A DNA stretch of 64,000 nucleotides from Raphanus sativus (taxonomy: Eukaryota > Streptophyta > Magnoliopsida > Brassicales > Brassicaceae). The position numbers and the translations under genes are program-made. Below the pieces are notes generated by a model. It was not told the origin of the DNA. It was given only the letters and a program-made list of their open reading frames with translations, and searched no databases. This document shows, one piece after another, positions 12,509 through 24,003 of this stretch. Numbering within the stretch: position 1 is the first letter of the stretch; every line of letters starts with the position of its first letter. The stretch spans positions 4,712,001 to 4,776,000 of the forward strand of contig NC_079515.1 in the NCBI RefSeq assembly GCF_000801105.2, read 5' to 3'.

Positions 12509-13554
12509 CTAAAAGCTCCAGCCAAGATCATCCATGGGATTGAAATCCATAGACATTGCAGAAGAAAAAATAGAAGCAAAATCAGGATCAAATGTAGAAG
12601 AAGAAGGCGTGTTAAACAAAATGTCCATGTTGATATCATCATCTTCAACTCCTGTTACTGCCTTTTCACTTGAAAACATGGGAGCTTCTTCGGGGATTGG
12701 TGCCATTCCATCTACAGTTGACCAGTTAGGAATCCCATTTTCATCATTTAAAAGACTTGACATGGTATGGTCGATAGGGATCACGGGTTGGGAGGGGATT
12801 GGAGCCTGGTTAGGAGATTTAACTCTGTTTGGTTTATTGGAAGTGTAAGGATTGACGTTTGTGATTGAGAAAGCTGTGGTTGATTGATCAAAAGTAGGGT
12901 TTGCCATGATGGACTTTGTCTTGCTTTGCTTAGGATTATTACCACTAGAAGAAGAAGCAGATCTTTTGTGTGAAGGCATAAGATTATGTGTGGAAGGATC
13001 TAAGCCTTGAGAAAGAAGCTTCTTCTTAATGCAAGAGTTCCAAAAGTTCTTTACTTCATTATCAGTGCGCCCTGGTAAATGCTTAGCAATTTGAGCCCAT
13101 TTGTTACCAAGAATACGATGAACATCGATGATAGTCTGCTCTTCCTCCGCCGTAAAGGAACCTCTCTTCAGATCAGGCCTCAAGTAGTTTATCCACCTTA
13201 GTCTGCAACTCTTCCCACATCTCTGTAACCCTATATACATACATACTATTTATAAACCACACACCGATAATGAAAATGTGAAAGGACCCATAGTAATATA
13301 AAAATAACACAGAGCGTTGGAAAACTCATGATTCCTATATACATATTTATATGCTAAGTAATGTGTAGATTAATGAATGAAAATGTAGTCAAAGAGTTAG
13401 AGAGATAGATAGAAGATGTGAAACCAGCAAGCTTGGGAACGGAACTCCAACTAGGATGACCATGAGTGGTGATATAACGAAGAAGCTTGGCGTCTTCCTC
13501 TGGAGACCAAAGCCCTCTCTTCACTTTGTGCTTCCCACAGCATCGATGTCCCAT
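12509..13554 (-). CDS. MYB67: R2R3-MYB transcription factor MYB67
   Basis: Two coding exons, 13554-13425 and 13230-12509, splice within a Gly codon to give 283 aa. R2 spans about residues 10-62 ([14 protein letters not shown], then [14 protein letters not shown]) and R3 about 63-113 ([32 protein letters not shown]). The tail is Ser/Pro-rich and ends in an acidic segment, [11 protein letters not shown]. The start MGHRCCGK is preferred because R2R3-MYBs usually begin a few residues before R2; an in-frame ATG 33 bases upstream (13587) would add 11 residues. MYB67 groups with MYB26, a secondary-wall regulator, so a role in wall thickening is possible but is inference. The place in the gene order corresponds to At3g12720. 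Confidence 0.9.
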
Positions 13555-13587
13555 TTCATCTCTTTTCATTTCCCATTTCTCACTCAT

Positions 13588-14782
13588 CTTCCTACTTTAT
13601 ATTGACAACATACAAGCTAAGACTCTTGGTGTTAATAAACCAACATGGTCACTATTTAATTAATTTTGTACTAATCTTTCTTTGGATAATTAGTCTAATA
13701 TGATTAACCAAACTTGTGTTGTTTCTCTTTTTCTCTGCGTGTCTTCAAATGGAAGCCTGTTTAGAGACATTAGCAGTTCACGTCACTTTCCTTGACAAGA
13801 ATCATTCATGTATCTATTTAACTTGTTTTCTGCTTAATGATTGCCATGCATTGCATGCATGGTTCCTGTAGTTATCAGTGTAGTTTAATGGAATGGTTTA
13901 ATACTATATGTTCTCTATAAGACGCTAACTTGCTAAATTCTATAGAGTTTAATTTAAGTGTTGATTGATTACTAGACTTCAAAATACATCGGGTCATTGA
14001 CTCATTGGTAAGAAGAATAGTAGTTATGATCATCGGATCATTACGCTACTTATATAGAATGACCCATTAATTGGGGTTTAGACATTTGTGATTTAGATCA
14101 TCACGTACCTTTGTAAACTAAAAATCAATACGCATAAACGTGAAGAATCCATAACAATCACTTTTTATACTTTAGCGTTACCCCTTCACTTCATTTTATG
14201 ATATGGTCTAATGGAGTAGCCTAGTAAAACCAAATAGAAATATAAAAATGCAGCAGAGTATCATTAACTCTACAAACAATCAACAAGAACATTAAGATCA
14301 TCAAACATGTACTTTATTTTTTTCTTTTTTTTCAAACGTATATTTTGTTTAAAAGCTACTAGAACTCGATTTTCCACCGCCAATGGATCAAGATTCCTTT
14401 GCGGTGATAAGACCTTAGAACCCGTGTTTAAATTTTGACCTAAAACTGATATGAAGAAAAAGTTTATCGACTTATCATGTGAAAGTCTTTTTTGCAAATG
14501 CATGATTTTTGGGTATCTTGAATTTTGGAATGATGAATAGTATAACGTATTCTAAGTAAATACGTTCTTTCATTTACTAACATATTAGTTAACTTTGGAG
14601 GTAAAGTAAGGAGCACGACTGTAATATTTTCCGACCTAATCGCAACTACTAGAAAATTGGAGCACGAGAGGAGATATATAGAACAATCCTTGGAGCTTCC
14701 AAATAACATTTCATCTTAAGTAATCCACGTACAACGCCATCGTTTGTTTGAATCCGTCAAGTTATATGTAATAATAAACTAA
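13588..14782. other. MYB67 upstream region
   Basis: AT-rich intergenic DNA up to the next Helitron terminus. Short open frames at 14270-14709 have no recognisable domain. No RNA gene seen. Confidence 0.4.
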
Positions 14783-15232
14783 CTAGGTGATAACCTACGC
14801 CTTGCGCAGGATGAAAGAATTTAATAGAAATTATAATTTTAAATATATAAGTATTAGAAAGGTAAAAATTATAAGCACAAATATTACATATTATTTCAGG
14901 TCAAAAAATTCAACGATTGTGGATATGTAAAAAAAAAGTAAGCTTCAGAGTTTTTTAAATCTTGTGTTATTTGTTTTGTGTGGTTGAAGTATAGTTCGTA
15001 GAAGTAAATCTATAAGAGTAACCAAAAACTTATATAAAATTAATGAAATCCGCCATTGATGATTTTCTAGTGTACTTCTAGTTTTGTTAATAATGATTAA
15101 AAAGTGATGTGATGAGAAAATGTGTTTAAACTGCTGTATGTTTAGGGTTTTAATGATGAAAACAAATCGCCAAAATTATAGTAAATATTTACTAATTAAT
15201 ATTCTTAAACCTACGGTACAAATTTACTTTAG

Positions 15233-15979
15233 AACTTGCCTTAACACATGTTGTAATAAAAAATGCAACTCTCAAATTACGCAAAATTTGGATTTCGAAT
15301 TGTATATGGAATGTGTTCCTCAGTGACTATAATTGAGGAAAATTACCTGATGGTTTTAAAAAATTAATTAATGAAGATTATGAATTGATTCCAAACTTAA
15401 CTCCAAAATTTTAGATCTGACTGATATGTTTGTAAAATAAATCAATGAATCCAATACCCTTTTTGCCTGGAAAGAAAAACTGCAATGTTTACGGAAATTT
15501 AATGTATTTTCCTAAATAATTGTCGATTTTAATTTTTATTTTAACAGAGACTAACAATTTTGAACATATATGTAGTTTTAAATTTTGCATAGTTTTATGA
15601 TTAGTCGAATCCAAAAATTAAATCATTCCAATATAGTATTTTTTAGTAGGTACATACCTCTTTCATTAGTTTTTCGTCTCACATCGTAAAAGATGATTTA
15701 TGCATAATTTGATCATGATCTTCAAAGTATTAAAATATTAACAAAATACTTGAAAACTTACCTTAACACATGTTGTAATAAAAAACACAGCTCTCAGATT
15801 ACGCAAAATTTGAATCTCGAAGTGTATATGGAAATTTGTTTCTCAACGGCTATAATTGAGGAAAATTAGTTGATTTTTTTTAAAAAAAATCAATTAGTGA
15901 AGATTATGAATTGATTCCAAACTTGACTCCAAAATGCTAGATCTGATTGATACGTTTATAAAAATAATCAACGAATTGA
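15233..15979. repeat. Diverged direct repeat, two copies of about 220 bp
   Basis: Copy one at about 15233-15452 and copy two at about 15755-15979 share long stretches such as ccttaacacatgttgtaata and gattatgaattgattccaaa, with scattered substitutions. Both are inside the Helitron body. Confidence 0.75.
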
Positions 15980-16778
15980 ATATATATTTTAGATACAAAC
16001 AATTATCGTCTTTATTTCGGTCAAACATATTGAATTGTATACCATATTTAGTTTGAAAGAGAATGAGATGGAGTAAAAAACACGTAGATCACGTATTATA
16101 TACGAAGTTTTTATTATAACATATAGATTGATATACAAATTTTATAATATTAAAAAAAATTGTAACTAATGAATTTTGTAAAGAATAAAAGTTTACGTAA
16201 TATATTATATTTTAAAACATTTACAATTAAATACTATACAATATTGTTGAGTATACTAAAAATGACCATAACGTTTATTCTACAGATTTTCGAAAGGTTA
16301 GGTGGGTCACATATATTCCATAACATATGCTAACCTATATCCCTAATTTTTTATGTTTAATTAATTTAAATTACTATTTAAAAAAAAATTATGTAATTGT
16401 ATTTGGTGTAATATGATTTAAGTTTACATTAGTAAATAAACTAAATAGACATACAATTTTATACGCAAATTTATATAAATTGAGATTAAACGAAAATATA
16501 TGAGTTTTTATTGCTTCCATAAGATAAAAAGAAACATTGGCAACATAATAGTAAAAGCTCAAATGAAAATCCGAAAAGACAATGCGTACTAAAAATTTTA
16601 AAGACAACAACTCCTGTGAAAAGTAGCTCAAGATCTCTCTATTAGCTCAAAAAAATAACTCTTCATCTGCAATCCTAAAAAAAAGTTTAAAACAATATAA
16701 ATTAAACATTGTACAAAACAATATACATCTGAATTCAAAAACATTGAGGTAACTAAAAGATTTAATATCTAAAAAATA

Positions 16779-17120
16779 TTACTGTCTTCTGAGATCATCA
16801 ATTTCTGGTAAATCATTGGGCTCAAACAGAACCTTGGAAAATCCATCTATGTTTGTCAATTTCTTGAATCAACATTTTCATACATATTTGAAAATTTTAA
16901 GAAATTTCAGCAAAATAATATCAGCCCTACCAACCTTTTTTTTTGTTTCTACACTACATTACCTTCACCCAATTGATTTTCCAAAATTGTAAAACACAAA
17001 GCACAACATCCGAGTCTCTGGAATTCCATAGTTCTGCTTCCACAGTTGAACGATGCTGATTCGGACTCTCCACTTGGTAGTTAGGGGCTTCAAATCGGAA
17101 ACAGAATTGAAGGCTGCCAT
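16779..17120 (-). pseudogene. RPA1-like (DUF223 / OB-fold) gene remnant
   Basis: On the minus strand an ATG at 17120 opens a frame beginning MAAFNSVSDLKPLTTKWRVR and continuing through IVQLWKQNYGIPETRM, which looks like the first OB fold of plant RPA1-like (DUF223) proteins. The frame reaches a possible splice donor near 16973. A second piece encodes KVLFEPNDLPEIDDLRRQ and ends at a stop at 16781-16779. The long OB-fold middle and the DNA-binding domains are missing, so this is a fragment. Such genes are typical cargo of plant Helitrons and this one lies in the same orientation as the surrounding element. Identification is by eye from short segments. Confidence 0.5.
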
Positions 17121-17272
17121 TATATGTTTTTAAAAATTCGGATACTCGATGCTAGGTTTTAATTAAAGGGACAGTGGTGTATAGTTGTGTGGTCAATGAA
17201 ACGAATTTATATACAATAAAGTAGTAAAAGTGGTAACTATTTACTATTCAATTACCATATTTCTTGCACATC

Positions 17273-17327
17273 AAAATCAGCTTGAAGTTTTTTTTTTTTT
17301 TTTTTGCTAAAAATCAGCTTGAAGTTT
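17273..17327. repeat. 18-bp direct repeat around a poly-T insert
   Basis: AAAATCAGCTTGAAGTTT at 17273-17290 recurs at 17310-17327. The 19-bp insert is a T run followed by GCTA. Confidence 0.8.
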
Positions 17328-17452
17328 GCCTTGACAAAATCAATAATTGGAAAAAGAAATAGAATCGGCATAAACCATTTCAGTTAAGGGTGCCAATTTC
17401 GTGGTATCATCAAACAATTTCGGAAATATTTGTAGATTGATGGTAAAACTTA

Positions 17453-17686
17453 CTCCCTCCGTTTTTAAAAGATGCATGTTCTGGAAAAAATATTTGTTTC
17501 AAAAAGATGTATTTTTATGTTTTCTATATAAAAATTGCAAATTTCAATAAAATTAATGAATTTATTGAAAGACTATTGGTTAAAATGCATTAAAATTTGA
17601 TAATTTCTAAAAACAATGCATGATTAATGTGTTTTCTTAATATGTGTGAAAACTCCAAAACATACATCTTTAGAAAACAGAGGGAG
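17453..17686. mobile_element. Stowaway-type MITE (Tc1/mariner group)
   Basis: The element starts CTCCCTCCGTTTTTAAAAGA and ends with the inverse, ttagaaaacagagggag, so it has the classic Stowaway terminal inverted repeats. It is flanked on both sides by the dinucleotide TA (17451-17452 and 17687-17688), the expected target duplication. Length 234 bp, AT-rich inside, no coding capacity. The inner repeat arms also pair (AAGATGCATGTT near the left end, AACATACATCTT near the right end). Confidence 0.9.
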
Positions 17687-17688
17687 TA

Positions 17689-19711
17689 ACTCTATATTGT
17701 TAGTAATTATGACAAAGACAATCCATGATTACACGATATTCAAAATGGTCAGCTGAATAATCAATCAAAGATTAGATGTTACAAATCAAGATGATTGCTG
17801 AGTCAAAATGTAGTATATGATTTTTGCAAAATTTATAACGTGGATCAATCATATTTTTAATCAAGATACTCCTTAAATAAATTACATATTGTAAAAAAGG
17901 AAACATGTTACTCTATTTTCAGGAAACATGTGACTGTATTATCACTTTGGTTCGTATATATTACATATTTTTACATATTTAAATGTGATAATATGAAAGG
18001 TAGTATTTCGAATTAGCTTCGTAAATCACACATAATACCTATAAAATACATATAATAATAAAATGAGTATAGATTTTTTTTGAGATGAACTTGGTGCCAT
18101 AGACTAACTTTTGTTGGATGTTGATTTTACATTACACATGCCATAGATATATGAACCACAGTGATTCATGGTCCTAAAATGAGTATAGTTTTGTTAGACA
18201 AACCCGAACCGTAATATATGAATGGTAACAATATCGTATAACATTATAGATAGCATTGTTTCCATGTGTTATAACTATATTATTAGTTAATGACTGATTG
18301 AAATCGATAGCATTGTTTCCATTTGTGTAACATCGGTAATGTCAAAATAAAATAAAAATAAAAATGATATGAATAACATGAGGCATATACTATATGAACA
18401 TTAGAGTGGCACGAAAAGTAAATATTCTAGGCAAGGGTGGGCAATTGAAAAAATGATCTAAGGTGAAATATGGAGATGACACCTAAGTAATGGCATGGTT
18501 GTAAATCACACATGAGGCTAAGGTTTCTTTTATAATGGTCTTCTCAAATAATAGAAAGGGGATTAATATATGGGTGGTAAAAAGCGGTTATTTAACATAA
18601 TAATATCAATCAGTCGCTGTTAATACCATATCATGTAAGATCTTCGTCTTAATGAAGCCACACATATTTAACCATACACATTTGGTTTGGAGTTTGGACT
18701 TTGGTTAAGTACTATTCATATTTTAGCCTTTCCTTCTTCTGATTAAATATTTTTATTTATTTATTGATAAACCCTAACCATGGGGAAACTGATGGAATAG
18801 ACCACTTGGTAATCTCTTACATTTCTACTAAAATGTAAAATTAACAATAAAAGTATAGGCAAATTGTTAGGCAGTTGTGGTATCAATTTGACACCTTGAA
18901 GTCAGAATGATGTAACACAATTCATTTTCATAATAAATAACGGGGTAATCATGATTCATGACTCTGTTTTCTCAAAGACACGTACGTCATTTGATTATAG
19001 GAGTAGTAACTAAGAAGATCTCTGTCTATAACGTTAATTTGCCTTCAGGTTTGAGATCTTTTTCTTATTTAATAATTTTCCAAATGTTTAGCTCGACGTA
19101 CAAGCTTTGTTAACATGAGACATTGTCAATATAACAACACTGTCTTCTGGATAAATTTTTTTTTTTGTGTTAAACGACTTTTGAGGATTATTTTGTGTTG
19201 AGTAGTTTTTTGTAAATTATAATAAGAATCTGAAGGATAAAACTAGACATATACGGTAAGGTTAATTTTATGTTTTGAAAAAGAAAAGAAACAAAGAATA
19301 ATAACAGAGAATTTGGAAGCTGGTGAAGTGTCAGAGCAAACAAATAAGACATTTACTCCATCGTTCAATCTTATCTTTAAGTTATGTAATAAGTCTCCCT
19401 CCTTGCAGAAGATTAATAAAACATCCCTTTTTGACCGTTTCAGATCCGTGAGACTTCCATTGACTCGTCAACAGACAGACTTTGAGAGTTGAGACTACGA
19501 CATAAACCTTGCCTTGACCAGACTCTTGTTTGTCTCAAGAGTCGATAGACTCAAGACCCTCAAATATACTGAGCCTTTTAAGGTGGACCTGATAGGCCCA
19601 TCTAAGCTTTCCGTTTATGTCGTTTGGCCCGCAATTTCATCCGAATGGGAGTGCGTAGATTAATATTGAGTTATGAGAAGTCTTGGTGTGCAAAGTAACA
19701 CTCGTATGTAG
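17689..19711. other. Intergenic DNA without recognised genes
   Basis: AT-rich region between the Stowaway element and the TRIM array. It holds small local duplications (for example ggaaacatgt twice at about 17899-17935, and gatagcattgtttcca twice at about 18251-18325). No coding sequence, RNA gene or complete mobile element recognised. Confidence 0.4.
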
Positions 19712-19782
19712 TAAACACACGAGAACTGGGAACCAATTGGTAACACACGTATGTAGTAAACACACGTATGTAGTAAACACAC

Positions 19783-21131
19783 GGGTTAATTATGGGCTTC
19801 CAACTTAAAACCAATTGGCAATTAGTGGATTGACCCTAACCTTTTATATATTAGTAAAATAATTCTTATATTTCCGATGTGTGATGTTTCTCATCAATAC
19901 CCTCCTTCACGCTCGGACATCTAGGTCTGAAGCGTGGACAATGTGGGAATAACATCCACAGAGAGCCCAACATCGATGTAGTAGTAGTTATAGTAAATTA
20001 GGTCAAAGGATCTTATCGCTCTGATACCATGTTATATTTGGGTTAATTATGGTCTTCCAACTTAAAACCAATTGGCAATTAGTGGATTGGCTCTAACCCT
20101 TTATATAGTAGTAGAATAATTCTTATATTTCCGATGTGGGATGTTTCTCATCAATACTCTCCCTCACGCTCAGACATCTAGGTCTGAAGCGTGGACAATG
20201 TGGGAATAACATCCACAGAGGGCCCAACATTGATGTAGTAGTAGTTGTAGTAAATTAGGTCAAAGGATCTTATCGCTCTGATACCATTGTTATATTCAGG
20301 TTAATTATGGGCTTCCAACTTAAAACCAATTGGCAATTAGTGGATTGGCCCTAACCCTTTATATAGTCAGAACGATAAGATTCTTTGACCTAATTTACTA
20401 CAACTACTACTACACCGGTGTTGGACCCTCTGTGGATGTTATTCCCACAATTGTCCACGCTTCAGACCTAGATGTCTGAGCGTGAGGGAGGGTATTGATG
20501 AGAAACATCAAACATCGGAAATATAAGAATTATTCTACTACTATATAAAGGGTTAGGGCCAATCTACTAATTGACAATTGGTTTTAAGTTGGAAGCCCAT
20601 AATAAACCCGAATCTAACATGGTATCAGAGCGATAAGATCCTTTGACCTAATTTACTACAACTACTACTACACCGGTGTTGGACCCTCTGTGGATGTTAT
20701 TCCCAAAATTGTCCACGCTTCAGACCTAGATGTCTGAGCGTGAGGGAGGGTATTGATGAGAAACATCCCACATCGGAAATATAAGAATTATTCTACTACT
20801 ATATAAAGGGTTAGGGCCAATCTACTAATTGCCAATTGGTTTTAAGTTGTAAGCCCATAATAAACCCGAATCTAACATGGTATTAGAGCGATAAGATCCT
20901 TTGACCTAATTTACTATAACTACTACTACACCGATGTTGGGCTCTCTGTGGATGTTATTCCCACATTATCCACGCTTCAGACCTAAATGTCCGAGCGTGA
21001 AGAAGGGTATTGATAAACATCACATATCGGAAATATAAGAATTATTCTACTAATATATAAAGGGTTATGGTCAATCCACTAATTGCCAATTAATTTTAAG
21101 TTGGAAGCCCATAATTAACCCAAATCTAACA
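19783..21131. mobile_element. Inverted array of TRIM-type short LTR units
   Basis: Six copies of one LTR of about 200 bp. Reverse-strand copies: 19783-19972 (lacking the terminal bases), 20030-20229 (complete) and 20288-20367 (truncated). Forward copies: 20419-20619, 20677-20877 and 20935-21131. Complete copies run from TGTTGG to TCTAACA and contain a TATA-like ctatataaaggg. Neighbouring copies are separated by spacers of about 57 bp that start TGGTATCAGAGC, the standard primer-binding site complementary to initiator tRNA-Met. No gag or pol is present and no obvious polypurine tract is seen. The layout fits terminal-repeat retrotransposons in miniature arranged head-to-head around 20367. Confidence 0.8.
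20620..20631 (+). other. tRNA-Met primer-binding site of TRIM unit
   Basis: TGGTATCAGAGC directly follows the first forward LTR. A variant with one change follows the second (20878-20889), and the reverse complement precedes the complete reverse LTR (20018-20029). Confidence 0.8.
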
Positions 21132-21321
21132 TAAACACACGAGAACTGGGAAATTTATGGGGCAGCCTTCTTCGTCATCACATTTATTAGAGCGGTAAAT
21201 AAAGATCTACTTCATGTTTGGCAGAAGTTATTACATGTGAGTTTGTGCATTTATAACACCAAATGCGCATTAGAACACTAGAGTAGAAAGCGTCAAATAG
21301 CTATACCTATAAATGTTTTCT

Positions 21322-22494
21322 CTAACCGAGACAAACCGTACGGTTCTTGGTGATGGAACTCAGAGAATCTTGGAGGGAGAAGTTGGGATTGATGTCAGAA
21401 AGATTCAATGTGGAGTCCAAGGAGGAAGACGAGGGAAAATGATCCTCAAACCATATAATTGGGAGGGGTGATGTGTTGTTGAAAAAGAGAGTAGAGTAGT
21501 CTTTGGTGAGACTTGCTTCTTGTGTTTCACATGCTTTCTCCAACATGCTCTCCATGTATTTCCCTTGTGCTTCAATCCTTTGATTAACCTGTCTTTCTAC
21601 TTCTACCTCTTCCTCTATTCTTCTTTTCACTTCCATTTGCATCCTTCATTATCCATAATTACCATTAAATTGTATATTATGTAATTATATTTGAACCAGT
21701 TGTTAAGATTGGAATTGGAAAGTACATACTCGTTCATATTGCGACCAATGATGTGTGGAGTAGTGAATACCACATTCCTTTGAAGATCCAACATGGAAGC
21801 TGCATGTGTAATCTATCGATGATTAACAGCTAGATAAGTCATTCACGCGTAGCACCAAGTAAATTTTGATTAATTAGTGTTAATAAATGAAGTCTCTCAC
21901 ACAAGTCTATTATAAAGGATCTAGATCTCCAAATAATAAAAAAAGCTAATGGATTATGCGCACCTTTGTTACTATCCCTAATATTTATGGAGTGACCATG
22001 ACTATGTTCCTTGTGAGGTTGCTTTCCAAATCTGAACTTCTGTAAACAAAAATGCATATAAAGTTATAGTTACCTGTATATGCTATATCATATATGTTTT
22101 AATTCTAACTATGGCAAAACTAACTAATTAAGAAGGAAATCATGAACAGTAAATATGTAAAGTAGAGGAAGCTGAAAAAGAATGATGTATGTATCTAGCA
22201 AGAGAAAGACCTGGAGATGGCTCTTGAGATGGTAAAGTGTAAGACCCTTCACAGCCATCACTCTCATAATCGTCTTTGGTGTAGCCTCTGTTGATATAGT
22301 ATCACATACATATGACTACAAATGAATGAAAGGAATGATGATGAAAACGTACTGTCAGGGCCACCAAGGTGAGTGACGGCGTCAACGAAACGTTCATGAA
22401 GCTCTGCGGTCCAGCGAAGGCGAGGCTTAGGGTCGGTGGTGAGGACGAGACCTGATGGTGACTCAGCTCTCCTCTCCTCCCTCGACTGCATCAT
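21322..22494 (-). CDS. MYB-CC (GARP, PHR-like) transcription factor
   Basis: Five exons on the minus strand, 22494-22353, 22287-22211, 22039-21964, 21799-21730 and 21643-21322, splice in frame to 228 aa. A single GARP-type MYB repeat spans about residues 26-76: PRLRWTAELHERFVDAVTHL, then TPKTIMRVMAVKGLTLYHLK and SHLQKFRFGK. A coiled coil follows at about residues 122-165 (RRIEEEVEVERQVNQRIEAQ). MYB plus this coiled coil defines the MYB-CC class, whose best-known member PHR1 controls phosphate starvation genes. The gene corresponds by position to At3g12730; whether it acts in phosphate signalling is not shown. Two adjacent ATGs at 22494 and 22491 are both possible starts. Short for the class, lacking the longer tail of PHR1. 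Confidence 0.85.
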
Positions 22495-24003
22495 GATTAA
22501 ACACACAAATGCCGATGGGTGGTGCAATATTCAGCACAAGCGAATATCAGTATTTATGAAAGATGTAAAAGAAAGGAAACACACGACGTCTTACAAACTA
22601 TAAAGTTAAATCATGGACTGACATTGACACGTAATTGTTTTTATATTAATAGTTAAAAAGCAGGGAGGCATATCTATAGATTATATATGCAAATTGAAAT
22701 AGTAAACCATGCAGGCGATTTTACATTCACACATGTCTAAGTACCGTACAAATCTGCATGTCCAAGTCATTCTATTGTTGATTTATTGACGCATGTGGCC
22801 TTGTACATTCATACAATAAGAATTAGCTTATACCATCAAATCCAAATTTGCATGTCTTAAGTCCTTATATTCTGATATTAATGGCATTATACATTCATTC
22901 GAGAAGAAATTGCTTTTCAAAAATTAGCTTTCTTTTAGATATATTGCAATGCACATGAGTGTGGGGAGTAAGAAGCATAAGCATCTTGTTTGTTTTAAAA
23001 ATTGTTTTATTAATCTTCAATGAAAGGATTCGTGTGCGGTGTGCTTTGAATAAAGATGACGAGCGGAATAAAGCTGATGTTTAACTTTTATCTCAACAAT
23101 TAATTTCTGTATGCAAATAGGAATCTCATGCAGGTTAGGAAAAAAATCAATAAAAAAGGAAGAAGAAAGTATTTATTTTGTTTGCTTAGTTTTCAAGCGG
23201 CCTCTTGGCTCCTTTATTTGATCGAATCATCTTGTATGCACATAGATGAATCTATTCTCCATTCATATCACACACCAGTAGCACCACTAATGACTCGAAC
23301 ACAACTCAACCAAAAATGTAGATTTCTCTTCATTGCACAATACAAACATTAGACCCAAGAAGAAAGGTGACTAAGCCCATTTAAAAAAGTATTCAAGCCC
23401 AGTCCAATATACGTAAGGTCCGGTCGAATTAAGTTAGGCCACATTTGTCTTTCGGTGTTCCAACTTCTTGCTAACATGACGACAATTGCAATTCATAGAT
23501 TGATCAATTTTTTTACCCCACTCTACTTCCTCTTTGCTTATTCTACTCATCAACCATTTAAAAACTTAGCAACACATCAGATATATATATATATTTTTTT
23601 TTTCCTTTTACGCATAATCTACTCATCAATCATCAAAGAAACTTAGCAACAGATCATTTTTCTTCTTTCCTGGATCTGATTCATGTTGTCAATAATTGCC
23701 TAATTGGTGATAACACCAGTAGATAAAAAACTGAGGAGGTTAATTTGTGAACCTAACAAAGAAAGGGGACTATTATGTAAATTCAGTTAATTTTGTTTTT
23801 TCAAAAAGAAGCGACTTGACCAAAACAGCCATGGGACTGGGAGGAGAGGAGAGGATCTACGAAACTTCGATTTGGGGGTTTTCTTTTCTTCTAGATCCTA
23901 GCTAATTCGTCTAAAGACGTCGCCTTTTGACGACGACGACGACGACCCTTTCTCTCTTTTTCCTCCGCCTTCCTCCCACGCACAACAAATCTCTCCCTCA
24001 GAT
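22495..24003. other. Divergent intergenic region between MYB-CC gene and ALIS1
   Basis: About 1.5 kb of AT-rich sequence that must carry the promoters of both flanking genes. A duplicated stretch at about 23542-23658 repeats actcatca..cttagcaaca across a (TA)n/poly-T insert. The last 120 bases before ALIS1 are GC-richer, with GAC repeats and pyrimidine runs typical of 5' UTR. No other gene recognised. Confidence 0.4.

Larger units (their letters stand above)
14783..17200 (-). mobile_element. Helitron (reverse orientation) with RPA-like remnant
   Basis: The left edge shows a Helitron 3' end in reverse: CTAG at 14783-14786, then an imperfect hairpin at 14794-14810 (cctacgc, loop ctt, gcgcagg). 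The body runs to the right and includes a diverged direct repeat (15233-15452 against 15755-15979) and, on the same strand as the element, a broken RPA1-like gene (16779-17120). Plant Helitrons often carry RPA-like genes, which supports the assignment. The 5' TC terminus was not found, so the right boundary is only approximate. Confidence 0.5.

Noticed and set aside
13555..13587. Longer MYB67 N terminus from the ATG at 13587
   Set aside because: It would add 11 residues not usual before R2 in R2R3-MYBs; kept only as an alternative start.
19783..21131. CRISPR-like repeat array
   Set aside because: Repeats are about 200 bp with LTR ends, a primer-binding site and TATA box in a plant genome; spacers are identical, not unique.
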